DNA from: Prochlorococcus sp. AG-347-J22
Lineage (GTDB): Bacteria > Cyanobacteriota > Cyanobacteriia > PCC-6307 > Cyanobiaceae
Length of the DNA stretch: 64,000 bases
Assembly (NCBI GenBank): GCA_003279005.1
Contig: QCBY01000007.1
Location: 16,052 to 80,051, forward strand
Reading direction: 5' to 3'
Position 1 is the first letter of the stretch. Each line of letters starts with the position of its first letter. A program made the position numbers and the translations under genes. Under the pieces are notes generated by a model, which had not been told where the DNA came from, made no database searches, and saw only the letters and a program-made list of their open reading frames with translations. Below are positions 25,813 through 35,279 of this stretch, in pieces.

Positions 25813-25947
25813 ATGGACCTAAATACAATACTTTTCATAGTAAGTTTACCTTTCGTATTATTAACCGCTTATTTTGGGACAAAAAATGATTTTTATGAAA
25901 GCGAAAATTACAAGGGTGATGGTTGCGCTCACGATGTAAAAAGATAA
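25813..25947 (+). CDS. small membrane protein (44 aa)
   Basis: This 45-codon frame starts at ATG 25813 and ends at TAA 25945-25947. An N-terminal span (NTILFIVSLPFVLLTAYFG) is followed by a polar tail with one cysteine and a histidine (YKGDGCAHDVKR). It lies 41 bp after the 43-aa membrane protein on the same strand. The family is not recognised. Confidence 0.55.
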   Translation: MDLNTILFIVSLPFVLLTAYFGTKNDFYESENYKGDGCAHDVKR

Positions 25948-26094
25948 ATTAAAATTTAAACTTTAGATTAAGATCTATTTCTTAATAAAAGTGGTTTCCT
26001 TTAAAGGTCTCAATGATTTTTTGATGTTGAATTTTTTTGAGATTTTTGATTAATTTAAATTTATAACTAATTAAAATAAAAATTAGATGTTTGC

Positions 26095-26283
26095 GTGTTA
26101 ATGTTTTTTTTATATAATTTTGAAATGTTTTTTTTTATATCATATCAACTTGGTGAGGTTCAAGTCTCAAATCTTACTATCATCATATGTGCAATTTTTT
26201 CTTCATTTACATTCATTGCAGTTGGAATAAGCTCTTATAAGCTTTACAAATCATTAATAAATAAAGACGATTCTGTTAGTTAA
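26095..26283 (+). CDS. small membrane protein (62 aa)
   Basis: A GTG start at 26095 gives 62 residues; ATG at 26101 or 26125 are alternatives. Two hydrophobic stretches are present, an aromatic N-terminus (MFFLYNFEMFFFISYQ) and a cleaner span LTIIICAIFSSFTFIAVGIS, with a basic tail (KLYKSLINK). The stop codon (26281-26283) directly abuts the 3' end of the convergent tRNA-Pro gene. Function unknown. Confidence 0.45.
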   Translation: MLMFFLYNFEMFFFISYQLGEVQVSNLTIIICAIFSSFTFIAVGISSYKLYKSLINKDDSVS

Positions 26284-26357
26284 TCGGAACGGCGGGATTT
26301 GAACCCACGACCCCCACTACCCCAAAGTGGTGCGCTACCAAACTGCGCTACGCCCCG
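26284..26357 (-). tRNA. tRNA-Pro (anticodon GGG)
   Basis: This 74-nt cloverleaf is read on the minus strand. The 5' acceptor arm CGGGGCG (26357-26351) pairs with CGTTCCG at the 3' side (two G-U), followed by discriminator A (26284). The anticodon stem CCACT/AGTGG encloses loop TTGGGGT, giving anticodon GGG for proline CCC/CCU. The T arm carries GGTTCAAATCC. CCA is not encoded. Confidence 0.93.
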
Positions 26358-26384
26358 TATTAACACTATAAATATAAATAACTT

Positions 26385-27113
26385 TTACTTGTCAATTTTT
26401 ATTGGGTTATTGTTAGATCTCAATACACATTTATCAATCTCCCAATTGAAATTATTCCAAACTTCATTAGGAAGTTTGAAGTTACTACCATTAAAGTCTC
26501 CTAACTTTACTTTAGTAGGTGATGCTGAACAATATTGCCTATTTCCATCTACTGCTAAATATTGCTGGTGATATTCTTCTGCGTAAAAATAAGATTCAAT
26601 CATTTTTATTTCTGTTTCAATTAATCCAAAGTTATGGGCATTAAGTTCTTTTTGATAAGCTTCTTTACTTAAATTAATTATCTCTTTATTACTTTTATTT
26701 GTATAGAAAATTGTAGATCTATATTGAGTTCCGACATCATTACCCTGCCTATTTTTTTGGGTTGGATTATGACATTCCCAGAACATTTTTAATAAATCAC
26801 TAATATCAATTTTATTTGTATTCCAAACCACCTTAACCACCTCTGCATGACCAGTAGTACCAGAACAGACTTCATAGTACGTTGGGTTTTTCTTCTCTCC
26901 ACCAGCATAACCAACTGAAGTTGTAACAACTCCTGGAAGTTTCCAAAAACATTTCTCTGCACCCCAAAAACATCCGCATCCAAACACTATCGAATCCTCT
27001 TGAGATTTTGGTTCTTTTTTTATATCCGTATTTAATATTCTATGGACAAAATTTGCTTCAATAGCAGGATTTGATTCTTTGTTATTCATGATTTTTTTTA
27101 GAAATTCAAACAT
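26385..27113 (-). CDS. msrA: peptide methionine sulfoxide reductase MsrA
   Basis: This 242-residue MsrA reduces methionine-S-sulfoxide in proteins. The catalytic motif GCFWG is at 47-51 (Cys48) within VFGCGCFWGAEKCFW; the HAEVVKVVWN and GTQYRSTIFY segments follow, and the YCSASPTK segment near the C-terminus supplies a possible resolving cysteine. An N-terminal extension of about 40 polar residues precedes the domain, with no clear signal peptide. It sits 27 bp from the tRNA-Pro gene and just downstream of the ABC exporter on the same strand. Confidence 0.92.
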   Translation of the reverse strand: MFEFLKKIMNNKESNPAIEANFVHRILNTDIKKEPKSQEDSIVFGCGCFWGAEKCFWKLPGVVTTSVGYAGGEKKNPTYYEVCSGTTGHAEVVKVVWNTNKIDISDLLKMFWECHNPTQKNRQGNDVGTQYRSTIFYTNKSNKEIINLSKEAYQKELNAHNFGLIETEIKMIESYFYAEEYHQQYLAVDGNRQYCSASPTKVKLGDFNGSNFKLPNEVWNNFNWEIDKCVLRSNNNPIKIDK

Positions 27114-27130
27114 TCTTTCAACGTATATTA

Positions 27131-28876
27131 TTAACTTACTATTTTATTTGTAGCTATTTCTCTTTCCCAGAGTTTTTTATATAAACCTTTTTTGGTTATC
27201 AAATCCTTATGAATCCCCTCTTGAACAATTTCTCCTTTGTCCATTACAAATACCCTATCACAGGTCGCTGCTACAGATAATTGGTGGCTAATCATCAATA
27301 TTGTTTTACTTTTATTTTCTCTCATCTCATCGATGATTATCGCAGCAGTCTTATTGTCTACACTTGCCAAAGCATCATCTAAAACTATAACAGAAGCATC
27401 AACCAGAAGCGCTCTTCCTAAAGCTGTTCTTTGGCGTTGACCACCGCTTAGAGTGATACCTCTTTCACCAACAATTGTTTTAAATCCCTCAGGAAAACTC
27501 TTAATGTCATCAATTAAACCAGCGTTTACTGCGCTTGTCCTGACTGCTCTTTTAGAAGCTTTTGGCTCTCCAAATTTTAGATTGTCTGAAATTGTAGATG
27601 TAAATAAAAATGCTTCTTGAGGTACTATTGCAATATGTTTTCTTAAATCACTTAATTTAATATTCTTTATATCAATATTATCTAAAAATAATTGCCCATC
27701 TGATATCTCAATAGTTCTTCCCAATGATTTTGCTAAGGTGGTTTTGCCACATCCAACTGGACCAACTATAGCGACAAGTTCTCCAGGTTTGATCTTAAAA
27801 TTTAATCCATTTAATGAATTGAATTTTGCATCATCATATCTTATTTTTAAATCTTTGGCTTCTATAAAACCATTTACTTTTTTCTTTAGGAATTTAGCTT
27901 TTGGGTTGTCAACAATTTTTGGCCTATTTCTAAATATCTCTTCAATTCGATCTAGACTTACTTGTCCTAATTGAAAAGTATTTAGTGTAAATCCTAGTAA
28001 TGCTGTTGGAAATACAAGTCTCTCGACAAATAATATCAATGCTACTAGTCCGCCAATGGTTATAAATCCATTTTCAAGCTGAGAAGTCCCTAATCCTAAG
28101 AGTATTAACAGTGAAATTGAAGATATACCTTGTAATAGTGGGAATAAGATACTTGCAGTTCTTGCAAGCTTTATTGCTGAATTGCGATAAACATTATTGA
28201 AATTTTTAAATTCTTTCTTCTCAGCATCTTCCTGTGCATAAATTTTTATAGCACTTATACCTGATAAATCTTCTTGAATTAAATCACTTAATTTGGAAAG
28301 TGATTCTTGTTGAATTTTTCTTTGACTTACCATTCGTCCACCAAATAAGCTTACTATTACTAAAATCAGTGGAAATATCATTAGCGCTGCAATTGTCAAG
28401 GTTTTATTAATCGATAACATTGAAGGAATTGTTAGAGAATAAGCAAGTACGATATTGCATAAACTTAGTACTGTAAAACCTAAAAGTCTTCTGATGTTCT
28501 CAACATCACTGGTAGCTCTACTGATAATATCTCCACTACCTTTTTTTTGAATCCAATCTGGGTCTTGAATTAGTAAATGATCAAATAATCTTTGACGAAG
28601 ATTTACTTCAACTTTTCTTCCTATACCAAATACAATCTGCCTTGAAAATAATCTAATGAGACCCATACAAGTAGCTAGAAACATAAGCCATAATGATTTA
28701 GATATTACGAAATTAGAAGAAAAGCCATTTTTTAGTTGGTCAATAATGTTTTTGACTTCTAGTGGAATTAAAACACTTAAAATATTTACTGCTAAGAGAG
28801 CTACTGCTCCATATAAAAATTCTTTTTTATATGGTTTGAGATATTTTATTATAACTTTTAATTTCAGATTTTTCAT
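27131..28876 (-). CDS. MsbA/MdlB-like ABC exporter half-transporter
   Basis: This 581-residue fused permease-ATPase has six membrane spans in residues 1-320 and a nucleotide-binding domain in 340-581. Motifs seen are Walker A GPVGCGKTT, Q-loop IVPQEAFLFTSTISDNLKFG, signature TLSGGQRQRTALGRALL, Walker B VIVLDDALASVD and H-loop MISHQLS. The motif RQRLFDHLLIQDPDWIQKKGSGDIISR is type-specific to the lipid/multidrug class, quoted here in part only as the family guide. It acts as a homodimer or with a partner; substrate unknown. It runs toward msrA with 17 bp between. Confidence 0.88.
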   Translation of the reverse strand: MKNLKLKVIIKYLKPYKKEFLYGAVALLAVNILSVLIPLEVKNIIDQLKNGFSSNFVISKSLWLMFLATCMGLIRLFSRQIVFGIGRKVEVNLRQRLFDHLLIQDPDWIQKKGSGDIISRATSDVENIRRLLGFTVLSLCNIVLAYSLTIPSMLSINKTLTIAALMIFPLILVIVSLFGGRMVSQRKIQQESLSKLSDLIQEDLSGISAIKIYAQEDAEKKEFKNFNNVYRNSAIKLARTASILFPLLQGISSISLLILLGLGTSQLENGFITIGGLVALILFVERLVFPTALLGFTLNTFQLGQVSLDRIEEIFRNRPKIVDNPKAKFLKKKVNGFIEAKDLKIRYDDAKFNSLNGLNFKIKPGELVAIVGPVGCGKTTLAKSLGRTIEISDGQLFLDNIDIKNIKLSDLRKHIAIVPQEAFLFTSTISDNLKFGEPKASKRAVRTSAVNAGLIDDIKSFPEGFKTIVGERGITLSGGQRQRTALGRALLVDASVIVLDDALASVDNKTAAIIIDEMRENKSKTILMISHQLSVAATCDRVFVMDKGEIVQEGIHKDLITKKGLYKKLWEREIATNKIVS

Positions 28877-28956
28877 TTAATATTTCCCATAAGATTAAGA
28901 TAATGTTTCATTTTAGAATATGTGAGCTAGCTTTATAAATGATTTGGTTTTTTATT

Positions 28957-29253
28957 ATGAGCAATGAGCAAATTCATCCACTACATGCAACTGATAAAAA
29001 GATAATTGATTCACTTATAACAAAACATAATCCTGAAGATTTCGATTTGATTAATTTAGCTAGATTAATTAAACGCTATGATAATTTTCCTGGGGAAATA
29101 GAAATTAAGGCTGATATTCAAAAAATACTTAAATTTTGGAATATTACACAGGATATCCTTTTTTCTATGACTCGGAAATTATGGTTAAATAATTTTAGGC
29201 CGTCCAAAACTTCAAAAGAATTAGTCGGTTCAGGTTTTGATACTTCTAACTGA
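28957..29253 (+). CDS. DUF3288-like cyanobacterial protein (98 aa)
   Basis: The frame opens at 28939, but ATG at 28957 gives MSNEQIHPLHATDKKIIDSL, the usual beginning of the cyanobacterial DUF3288 family, so I prefer that start. The protein is soluble and helical, with RLIKRYDNFPGEIEIKADI in the middle. Function is unknown. It precedes trpD by 34 bp on the same strand and is divergent from the ABC exporter. Confidence 0.7.
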   Translation: MSNEQIHPLHATDKKIIDSLITKHNPEDFDLINLARLIKRYDNFPGEIEIKADIQKILKFWNITQDILFSMTRKLWLNNFRPSKTSKELVGSGFDTSN

Positions 29254-29287
29254 ACTATTAATCATTATTTAATAATACAAATACTAA

Positions 29288-30316
29288 ATGTCTAATAAAA
29301 CAAATTCAGAAATTCTAGATCAATTACTTTTTGGACATAATCTTAATGAAGAAACTTCAAGAGCTTTAATGAAAAGGTGGTTAAATCATGAAATATTAGA
29401 TGTTCAAACAGGTGCTTTTTTAGGTGCATTTAGAGCTAAAGGGGTTACTGGTTTGGAACTATCTTCAATGTCAGAAGTGCTTTTAAATAATTGCAAAATG
29501 CCTATCGAACGGCCAGATTTGTATATGGTTGATACTTGCGGGACTGGCGGTGATGGTGCAAATACATTCAATATTTCAACTGCTGTTGCCTTTGTCGCTT
29601 CGACATGTGGTGTAAATATTGCAAAACACGGAAATAAAAGTGCAAGTGGAAAAGTGGGTTCTGCAGATGTTTTGTTAAATCTTGGTATTAATCTTAATTC
29701 TTCTTTAGAAAAAGTTATTAATGCAATAGAAGATATTGGTATAACTTTTTTATTTGCTCCTATTTGGCATAAATCTTTGATTAAATTAGCACCTTTGAGA
29801 AAGGCTCTAGGTATCAGAACTGTCTTTAATCAATTAGGTCCATTAGTAAATCCTTTAAGACCTAATGCTCAAGTTTTAGGTGTTGCTTCTGAAGAACTTC
29901 TTACTCCTATGGCTTCCGCTTTAAATAATATGGGAATGGATAGAGCAATAGTTGTTTATGGTTATGGGGGACTTGATGAGGCCTCACTTGAAGGAGATAA
30001 TAAAATTATATTTGTGGATAAAGGTCAATTAAAATATTCAAAACTAAATGTTTCTGACTTTAATTACCAGAATACCTCTAACAATAACTTGACAGTATCA
30101 AATGATGAGTCTTACGAAGAGATTCTGAAATCTGTTTTGAAGGGTTCTGGTCAAAAAGCCCATATGGATGTTGTAGCTTTAAATGTTTCATTAGTTCTTT
30201 GGGCAGCCGGTATTGAAGATAACATTGAGAAAGGATTTCAAAAAGCATTGTTTTCTATGAGTAAAGCAAAACCTTGGGATAAATTTTTGCGTTTGAAAGC
30301 TTATCTTGAGCCATAA
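29288..30316 (+). CDS. trpD: anthranilate phosphoribosyltransferase
   Basis: This 342-residue TrpD catalyses anthranilate plus PRPP to phosphoribosyl-anthranilate in tryptophan synthesis. Seen are the PRPP loop [17 protein letters not shown] (about 80-96), the [17 protein letters not shown] segment and [22 protein letters not shown] (split for length), all diagnostic. Length is normal. It is followed by carA after 16 bp, so the two probably share a transcript, without other trp genes nearby. Confidence 0.96.
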   Translation: MSNKTNSEILDQLLFGHNLNEETSRALMKRWLNHEILDVQTGAFLGAFRAKGVTGLELSSMSEVLLNNCKMPIERPDLYMVDTCGTGGDGANTFNISTAVAFVASTCGVNIAKHGNKSASGKVGSADVLLNLGINLNSSLEKVINAIEDIGITFLFAPIWHKSLIKLAPLRKALGIRTVFNQLGPLVNPLRPNAQVLGVASEELLTPMASALNNMGMDRAIVVYGYGGLDEASLEGDNKIIFVDKGQLKYSKLNVSDFNYQNTSNNNLTVSNDESYEEILKSVLKGSGQKAHMDVVALNVSLVLWAAGIEDNIEKGFQKALFSMSKAKPWDKFLRLKAYLEP

Positions 30317-30332
30317 GAAATTTTTTCATTAA

Positions 30333-31472
30333 ATGAATCATCCTTTTAAGAAAAATGCAAAACTTGTTTTAAGTAACGGTATTACTTTTTCTGGTTATTC
30401 ATTTGGAGCTTTGGGTACAACTCTTGGTGAAATTGTTTTTAATACAGGTATGACTGGTTATCAGGAAGTAATAACCGATCCAAGTTATTTTGGGCAGATT
30501 CTAACATTTACCTACCCAGAGATTGGAAATACAGGAATTAATTTCGAAGATTCTGAATCTGATAATTTTGTAAAAGGTTTAATTGTTCGTAATTACTCAA
30601 ACAATAATAGTAATTGGAGATCCAAATCTAATCTTAACCAGTGGTTAGTTGATCATAATATTGTTGGACTTTATGGAGTTGATACTAGAGCACTTGTTAA
30701 AATTCTAAGATCTAGTGGTTCTATGAATGGACTTATCACTTCAGAAAAGAAAGATCTGGAAAGCTGTCTTAAGTTAATTTCTAATGCTCCAGATATGAAA
30801 GGCCTAAATTTATCAAAGGAAGTTTCAACAAATAATAACTATTTATGGAAAAACACTACTGAGACTAATTTTGATAAAAGGGAAAGATTATCTAAAAATG
30901 AAAATAAATTTAAAATTGTGGCTATTGATTTTGGGATTAAAAAATCAATTCTTAATAGATTAGTATCTCATGGATGTGAAGTAATGGTTTTGCCATCAAG
31001 TTCATCTTTTGACGATGTTTTGTCTCATAATCCTGATGGGATATTTTTCTCAAACGGTCCAGGTGATCCTGCTTCTGTTTTTGAGGGCATTAATTTAGCT
31101 AAATCACTTATAAATTTTGGAAAAATTCCAATGTTTGGAATTTGTCTTGGACATCAAATTTTTGGATTGGCATTGGGAGGAAAAACTTATAAATTACCGT
31201 TTGGCCATCGTGGTTTAAATCATCCTTGTGGGATGAATAATAATGTTGAAATAACAAGTCAGAATCACGGCTTTGCCATTGATCCAAATTCTTTATCAAA
31301 TGAAAGTGTTGAAATAACTCACTTTAATCTTAATGATAAAACTGTTGCTGGATTGAAACTTAAAAATAAGCCTATTTTTAGTGTTCAATATCACCCCGAG
31401 GCTGGCCCCGGTCCTCATGATTCGGATTATTTATTTGAAAAATTTGTTTCTCTAATGTTAGAAAGATGTTGA
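30333..31472 (+). CDS. carA: carbamoyl-phosphate synthase small subunit
   Basis: This 379-residue glutamine amidotransferase subunit of carbamoyl-phosphate synthase feeds ammonia to the large subunit for arginine and pyrimidines. The N-terminal domain includes TGMTGYQEVITDPSYFGQI; the class I amidotransferase triad is Cys in MFGICLGHQIFGLALGG and His/Glu in VQYHPEAGPGPHDS. It is of normal length. The STAS gene follows after about 60 bp. Confidence 0.97.
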   Translation: MNHPFKKNAKLVLSNGITFSGYSFGALGTTLGEIVFNTGMTGYQEVITDPSYFGQILTFTYPEIGNTGINFEDSESDNFVKGLIVRNYSNNNSNWRSKSNLNQWLVDHNIVGLYGVDTRALVKILRSSGSMNGLITSEKKDLESCLKLISNAPDMKGLNLSKEVSTNNNYLWKNTTETNFDKRERLSKNENKFKIVAIDFGIKKSILNRLVSHGCEVMVLPSSSSFDDVLSHNPDGIFFSNGPGDPASVFEGINLAKSLINFGKIPMFGICLGHQIFGLALGGKTYKLPFGHRGLNHPCGMNNNVEITSQNHGFAIDPNSLSNESVEITHFNLNDKTVAGLKLKNKPIFSVQYHPEAGPGPHDSDYLFEKFVSLMLERC

Positions 31473-31534
31473 CATATTGATTCTTTTTGATTTGATAATT
31501 ACATTTAATAAATTATTTTTTGGGGGGAAATTAA

Positions 31535-31903
31535 ATCATAGAAGATTTTCAAAAACTAACTGTTTCCTTAAGAGGAAATATAGAAGTAAAGACAAATATT
31601 ATTGTTTTTACTTTTAAAGGGCAATTAGATGCATTTTCTGAAAAGCAATTTAAAACTTTTGTTACTAATAATCTCAAAAAGGATCCTAAGTCATTTGTTA
31701 TTGACTTAAGCAAAATAGATTTTCTTGACTCATCAGGGTTAGGGGCTCTTGTTCAAACTTCTAAGGAATCCAAAAAACTCAAAGTTGGTTTTTCAGTGGT
31801 TGGAAATTCTAGAGTTGCTCAAACTATAAAACTTGTTCGATTAGGAGACTTTCTTAATTTGAAAGCTACTCTTGAGGATTCATTAATCTATTTGAATAAT
31901 TGA
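31535..31903 (+). CDS. STAS-domain anti-sigma-factor antagonist (RsbV/SpoIIAA-like), non-canonical start
   Basis: A 122-residue STAS domain is encoded in a frame with no ATG, GTG or TTG near its start: a TAA stop at 31532-31534 is followed directly by ATC (31535), ATA and GAA. A G-run (31522-31527) lies 7 nt before ATC, so translation probably starts at ATC or ATA. The phospho-acceptor motif DFLDSSGLG (62-70, Ser66/Ser67) and VGNSRVAQTIKLVRLGD are typical. Such proteins release sigma factors by binding an anti-sigma kinase. Its stop overlaps the next gene start (TTGA). Confidence 0.78.
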   Translation: MIEDFQKLTVSLRGNIEVKTNIIVFTFKGQLDAFSEKQFKTFVTNNLKKDPKSFVIDLSKIDFLDSSGLGALVQTSKESKKLKVGFSVVGNSRVAQTIKLVRLGDFLNLKATLEDSLIYLNN

Positions 31904-32292
31904 ATTATTGGATACAAAATCTTGCTCCACATGGTTCTCCTGAAGAGATAGGTGTGATTCAACTTGCTTGGCTTGGGGACTCTATATGGGAGTTGCATCA
32001 AAGATTACGATATATTCATATGCCTTTAAAATCCAAAGAACTTCATCTCTCAGTAGTAAATGAAGTCAAAGCTGAAGCTCAATCAAAATCATTGCAAGAC
32101 ATTGAACATTTATTAAATTCATTTGAAATTAATTTAATAAGACGAGCTAGAAACAAAACAAAAAGATTTCCAAAGTCTTCAAATCCTGTCTTATATTCTA
32201 GAGCTACTGGTTTTGAAACATTACTTGGTTGGTTATTTTTAAAAGATCCCAAGAGATTGTCTAAAATTTTTGAATATCTAGATTGCAAATAA
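31900..32292 (+). CDS. mrnC: mini-ribonuclease III
   Basis: This 130-residue RNase III catalytic domain without a double-stranded RNA-binding domain matures 23S rRNA ends. The active-site motif IQLAWLGDSIWELHQRLR (about residues 18-35) holds the conserved Asp, and ATGFETLLGWLFL (about 106-118) the second acidic site. It starts at TTG 31900, overlapping the STAS stop. An rRNA methyltransferase gene follows after 12 bp, the same neighbourhood as in Firmicutes. Confidence 0.85.
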   Translation: MNYWIQNLAPHGSPEEIGVIQLAWLGDSIWELHQRLRYIHMPLKSKELHLSVVNEVKAEAQSKSLQDIEHLLNSFEINLIRRARNKTKRFPKSSNPVLYSRATGFETLLGWLFLKDPKRLSKIFEYLDCK

Positions 32293-32304
32293 GCCAATAA
32301 ATTT

Positions 32305-33354
32305 ATGAACAACTTTTCTAAAAATAATAATTCCAAAAAAAATAGTGATAAAGATTCTAGAAAATCGAAAAATAAAAATAATTATAAATCTAAAAATTTT
32401 CAAGAAGTTAGATTCAAATCAAATAAAAATACTAGTTATGAAAGAAATGATTTTAAAAAAAGAGATGAATTTAAAGTTAACGAATACAATTATTTAGAAT
32501 CAAAAGAAAAGTCAAAAAAAATTTTAAATCAATCAAAAAGAAAATTTCCTTCAAATAATTCAAATAAAGGAAATTATCCTGAAAATAGTCCAAAAAATTT
32601 TCAAACAAATACCAATGTAAAAAATTTTGATGATTGGATTTGGGGTAAACATTCTGTTTTTGCTGCTTTAAATAATAAAAGACCGATAAACAGAATTTGG
32701 TGTACGTCAGATATATTTTCTTCAGAAAAATTTTTTTTATTATTTAAGGATCTTAAGTCTAAAGGTGTTTTAATTGAAGAAGTCTCTTGGTCTAGACTAT
32801 CCCAATTAACATCTGGTGCTGTTCATCAAGGAGTAGCGCTTCAGACAGCTTCTTCTCAAACTTTATCTTTAGATAAGTTAATTGATAGTTCTAAAAGTAA
32901 ATTTAAAAACCCTATTTTTGTTGTATTAGATGGTATTACTGATCCTCATAATTTAGGAGCAATTATTAGGTCTGCAGAAGCTTTTGACTGTAAAGGTATT
33001 ATTATTCCACAAAGAAGATCAGCAGGATTAACTGGGACTGTTGCAAAAGTTGCAGCTGGAGCATTAGAACATATACCAGTAAGCAGAGTTGTAAATCTAA
33101 ATAGAGCAATAGATGAATTAAAGAAAAATGGTTTTCTAATTCTTGGTTTATCAGGTGATGGGCAGATTCCTATCTCTGAATTTGATCAAAAGGCTCCAAT
33201 AGTCATAGTTGTTGGAGCTGAAAGTAAAGGTATTTCATTATTAACCCAAAAAAAATGTGATTATTTGCTTAGAATTCCTCTTAAAGGGAAAACCTCTAGC
33301 TTAAATGCCTCTGTGGCAGCAGCCATCTCATTTTGTTATTTATCCAAAAATTAA
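32305..33354 (+). CDS. rlmB: SpoU-family 23S rRNA 2'-O-methyltransferase (RlmB/TrmH-like)
   Basis: This 349-residue protein has a C-terminal SPOUT methyltransferase domain with the three motifs VVLDGITDPHNLGAIIRSAE, VVGAESKGIS and IPLKGKTSSLNASVAAA. Residues 1-105 form an unusual low-complexity arm very rich in Asn, Lys and Ser (for example NNSKKNSDKDSRKSKNK), probably an RNA-binding tail; many cyanobacterial homologues have a similar arm. A substrate-binding domain (WGKHSVFAALNN) lies between. It most likely methylates 23S rRNA, but tRNA cannot be excluded. Confidence 0.85.
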   Translation: MNNFSKNNNSKKNSDKDSRKSKNKNNYKSKNFQEVRFKSNKNTSYERNDFKKRDEFKVNEYNYLESKEKSKKILNQSKRKFPSNNSNKGNYPENSPKNFQTNTNVKNFDDWIWGKHSVFAALNNKRPINRIWCTSDIFSSEKFFLLFKDLKSKGVLIEEVSWSRLSQLTSGAVHQGVALQTASSQTLSLDKLIDSSKSKFKNPIFVVLDGITDPHNLGAIIRSAEAFDCKGIIIPQRRSAGLTGTVAKVAAGALEHIPVSRVVNLNRAIDELKKNGFLILGLSGDGQIPISEFDQKAPIVIVVGAESKGISLLTQKKCDYLLRIPLKGKTSSLNASVAAAISFCYLSKN

Positions 33355-33469
33355 TTTTTAGAAATTAAAATTAAACTTTTAATTAATATATTTATCATTA
33401 TTTAAATATATTTATTTAATAATTTGTTATTGAATAATTACTCCAAAATTGTATACAATTTAACAAGAA

Positions 33470-33721
33470 TTGCTGGTCCATAATTTAGGGCCAAAAAAAT
33501 TGATTAGAAATCTTGGAAACAAACTTGGTTTAGCATGGTGGGCTAAAGTTGATACAGGTTCTCCTTCTGCAACTTATTGGTATGGTCCATTTCTAACAAA
33601 GAGAAGTTTAAATGAAAATTTAGAAAAATTTCTAAATGACCTTTATGAAGAAGGGTCAAAAGATATTCAACATAGTATTATTAGATGTAATAAAGAAGAA
33701 CCGCTAACAGTTGATAATTAA
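33470..33721 (+). CDS. DUF1816 (CpcD-linker-like) protein (83 aa)
   Basis: This 83-residue protein fits the cyanobacterial DUF1816 family, which resembles the small CpcD-type linker fold: LGLAWWAKVDTGSPSATYWYGPF and LNENLEKFLNDLYEEGSKDI (both about 20 residues, slightly shortened). It starts at TTG 33470, since no ATG is available in frame. Because this lineage lacks full phycobilisomes, the family persists here for another, unknown, purpose. It is upstream of gatA by 25 bp. Confidence 0.72.
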   Translation: MLVHNLGPKKLIRNLGNKLGLAWWAKVDTGSPSATYWYGPFLTKRSLNENLEKFLNDLYEEGSKDIQHSIIRCNKEEPLTVDN

Positions 33722-33746
33722 ATCAATCTAAAAACTCAATCTTGAT

Positions 33747-35201
33747 ATGAACTTTAATTCTTTTCGAAAGGAAATTAATAGTGGAAAAACTTCAGTTAAG
33801 GAATTAATTAATGAATTCTTTTTGAAAATCGATTCATTAAATCCAAAAATAAATGCTTATACCTCTCTAACAAAACAAATTGCTAATGCACAATCTGAAC
33901 AAGTAGATAAATTAATTTCTAATAATCAAAACCTCCCACCTCTTGCTGGAATACCCATTGCTATAAAAGATAATATTTGTACCAAAGGAGTCGTAACTTC
34001 TTGTTCAAGTAAAATGCTTCAAGACTTTGTAGCTCCATACGAGTCTTCTGTATCAACTAAGTTATGGTCATCAGGGGGCATTTGCTTAGGGAAAACTAAT
34101 TTAGACGAATTTGCAATGGGAAGCTCTACTGAGACTTCGGTATTCGGCACCACCTCTAATCCTTGGGATATAAATAGAGTTCCAGGAGGAAGTTCTGGTG
34201 GTAGTGCTGCTTCAGTAGCTGCTGGTTTGTGCTTGGCCGCTATTGGTTCTGATACAGGGGGCTCGATTAGACAGCCGGCCTCTTTTTGTGGTGTAGTAGG
34301 TCTAAAACCAACCTACGGAAGAGTTAGTAGATGGGGACTTATTGCATTTGCAAGTTCTCTTGATCAAATTGGTCCAATTACAAATACTGTTTCTGATGCT
34401 GCAGAAATTCTTTACTCGATCTCCGGTAAGGATCCTCTCGATTCGACATGTTTAGATAAACCTGTACCTAATTTTTTATCTGATTTAGATAAATCTATTA
34501 AAGGTTTAAAAATTGGAATTATAGAAGAATGCTTTAATCATCCTGGGCTCAATCCTGAAGTTAAAGAATCTGTTTTAGCTGGTGTTGAGAGATTCAGATC
34601 TTTGGGGGCTGAAATTTATGATGTAAAATGCCCAAGATTTAATGATGGTATCGCAACTTATTATGTAATTGCTCCCTGTGAAGCTTCAGCAAATTTAGCA
34701 AGATATGATGGTGTTAAATATGGATATAGATCTGATGGAGACTCTAACTTATTAGAAATGACATCAAAGAGTAGAGCAGAGGGTTTTGGAAATGAAGTAC
34801 AAAGAAGGATTTTGATTGGTACTTATGCTTTATCTGCAGGATATAGTGATGCATATTATAAGAAAGCTCAGAGAGTAAGAACCTTAATAAGAAAGGATTT
34901 TGATAATGCTTTTGATAAAGTTGATGTATTACTAACACCCACATGCCCAACTACTGCATTTTTAAAAGGTGATTTCGTTAATGACCCTTTGTCTATGTAT
35001 TTATCGGATCTTTTAACTGTTCCAGTAAATCTTGCTGGACTCCCTGCTATTAGTATTCCATGTGGTTTTGATAAAAAGGGTTTACCGATAGGGCTACAAT
35101 TAATCGGAAATGTTTTAGAAGAGCATCGAATATTAAATGTTGCAAATATATTCGAAAAGGATGCCGAAGTCATAAAGAACAAACCTAATATTGAAATTTG
35201 A
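33747..35201 (+). CDS. gatA: Asp-tRNA(Asn)/Glu-tRNA(Gln) amidotransferase subunit A
   Basis: This 484-residue amidase-signature enzyme makes Gln-tRNA(Gln) with GatB and GatC. The Ser-cisSer-Lys triad is visible: Lys in [13 protein letters not shown], and serines in [15 protein letters not shown] and [16 protein letters not shown]. Length is normal. The cognate gatB and gatC are not in the window. It is followed by dnaE after about 80 bp. Confidence 0.97.
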   Translation: MNFNSFRKEINSGKTSVKELINEFFLKIDSLNPKINAYTSLTKQIANAQSEQVDKLISNNQNLPPLAGIPIAIKDNICTKGVVTSCSSKMLQDFVAPYESSVSTKLWSSGGICLGKTNLDEFAMGSSTETSVFGTTSNPWDINRVPGGSSGGSAASVAAGLCLAAIGSDTGGSIRQPASFCGVVGLKPTYGRVSRWGLIAFASSLDQIGPITNTVSDAAEILYSISGKDPLDSTCLDKPVPNFLSDLDKSIKGLKIGIIEECFNHPGLNPEVKESVLAGVERFRSLGAEIYDVKCPRFNDGIATYYVIAPCEASANLARYDGVKYGYRSDGDSNLLEMTSKSRAEGFGNEVQRRILIGTYALSAGYSDAYYKKAQRVRTLIRKDFDNAFDKVDVLLTPTCPTTAFLKGDFVNDPLSMYLSDLLTVPVNLAGLPAISIPCGFDKKGLPIGLQLIGNVLEEHRILNVANIFEKDAEVIKNKPNIEI

Positions 35202-35279
35202 ATTAATAATTAATTTGTATTAGTTAAATATAGAATTTTTAAAAATATTCTCTATCTTATAAATATTAGTAGTTTAAAA

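Noticed and set aside
26284..26357. tRNA-Pro as an attachment site of an integrated element
   Set aside because: No repeat of the tRNA 3' end, integrase or phage-like gene is found in the following 10 kb.
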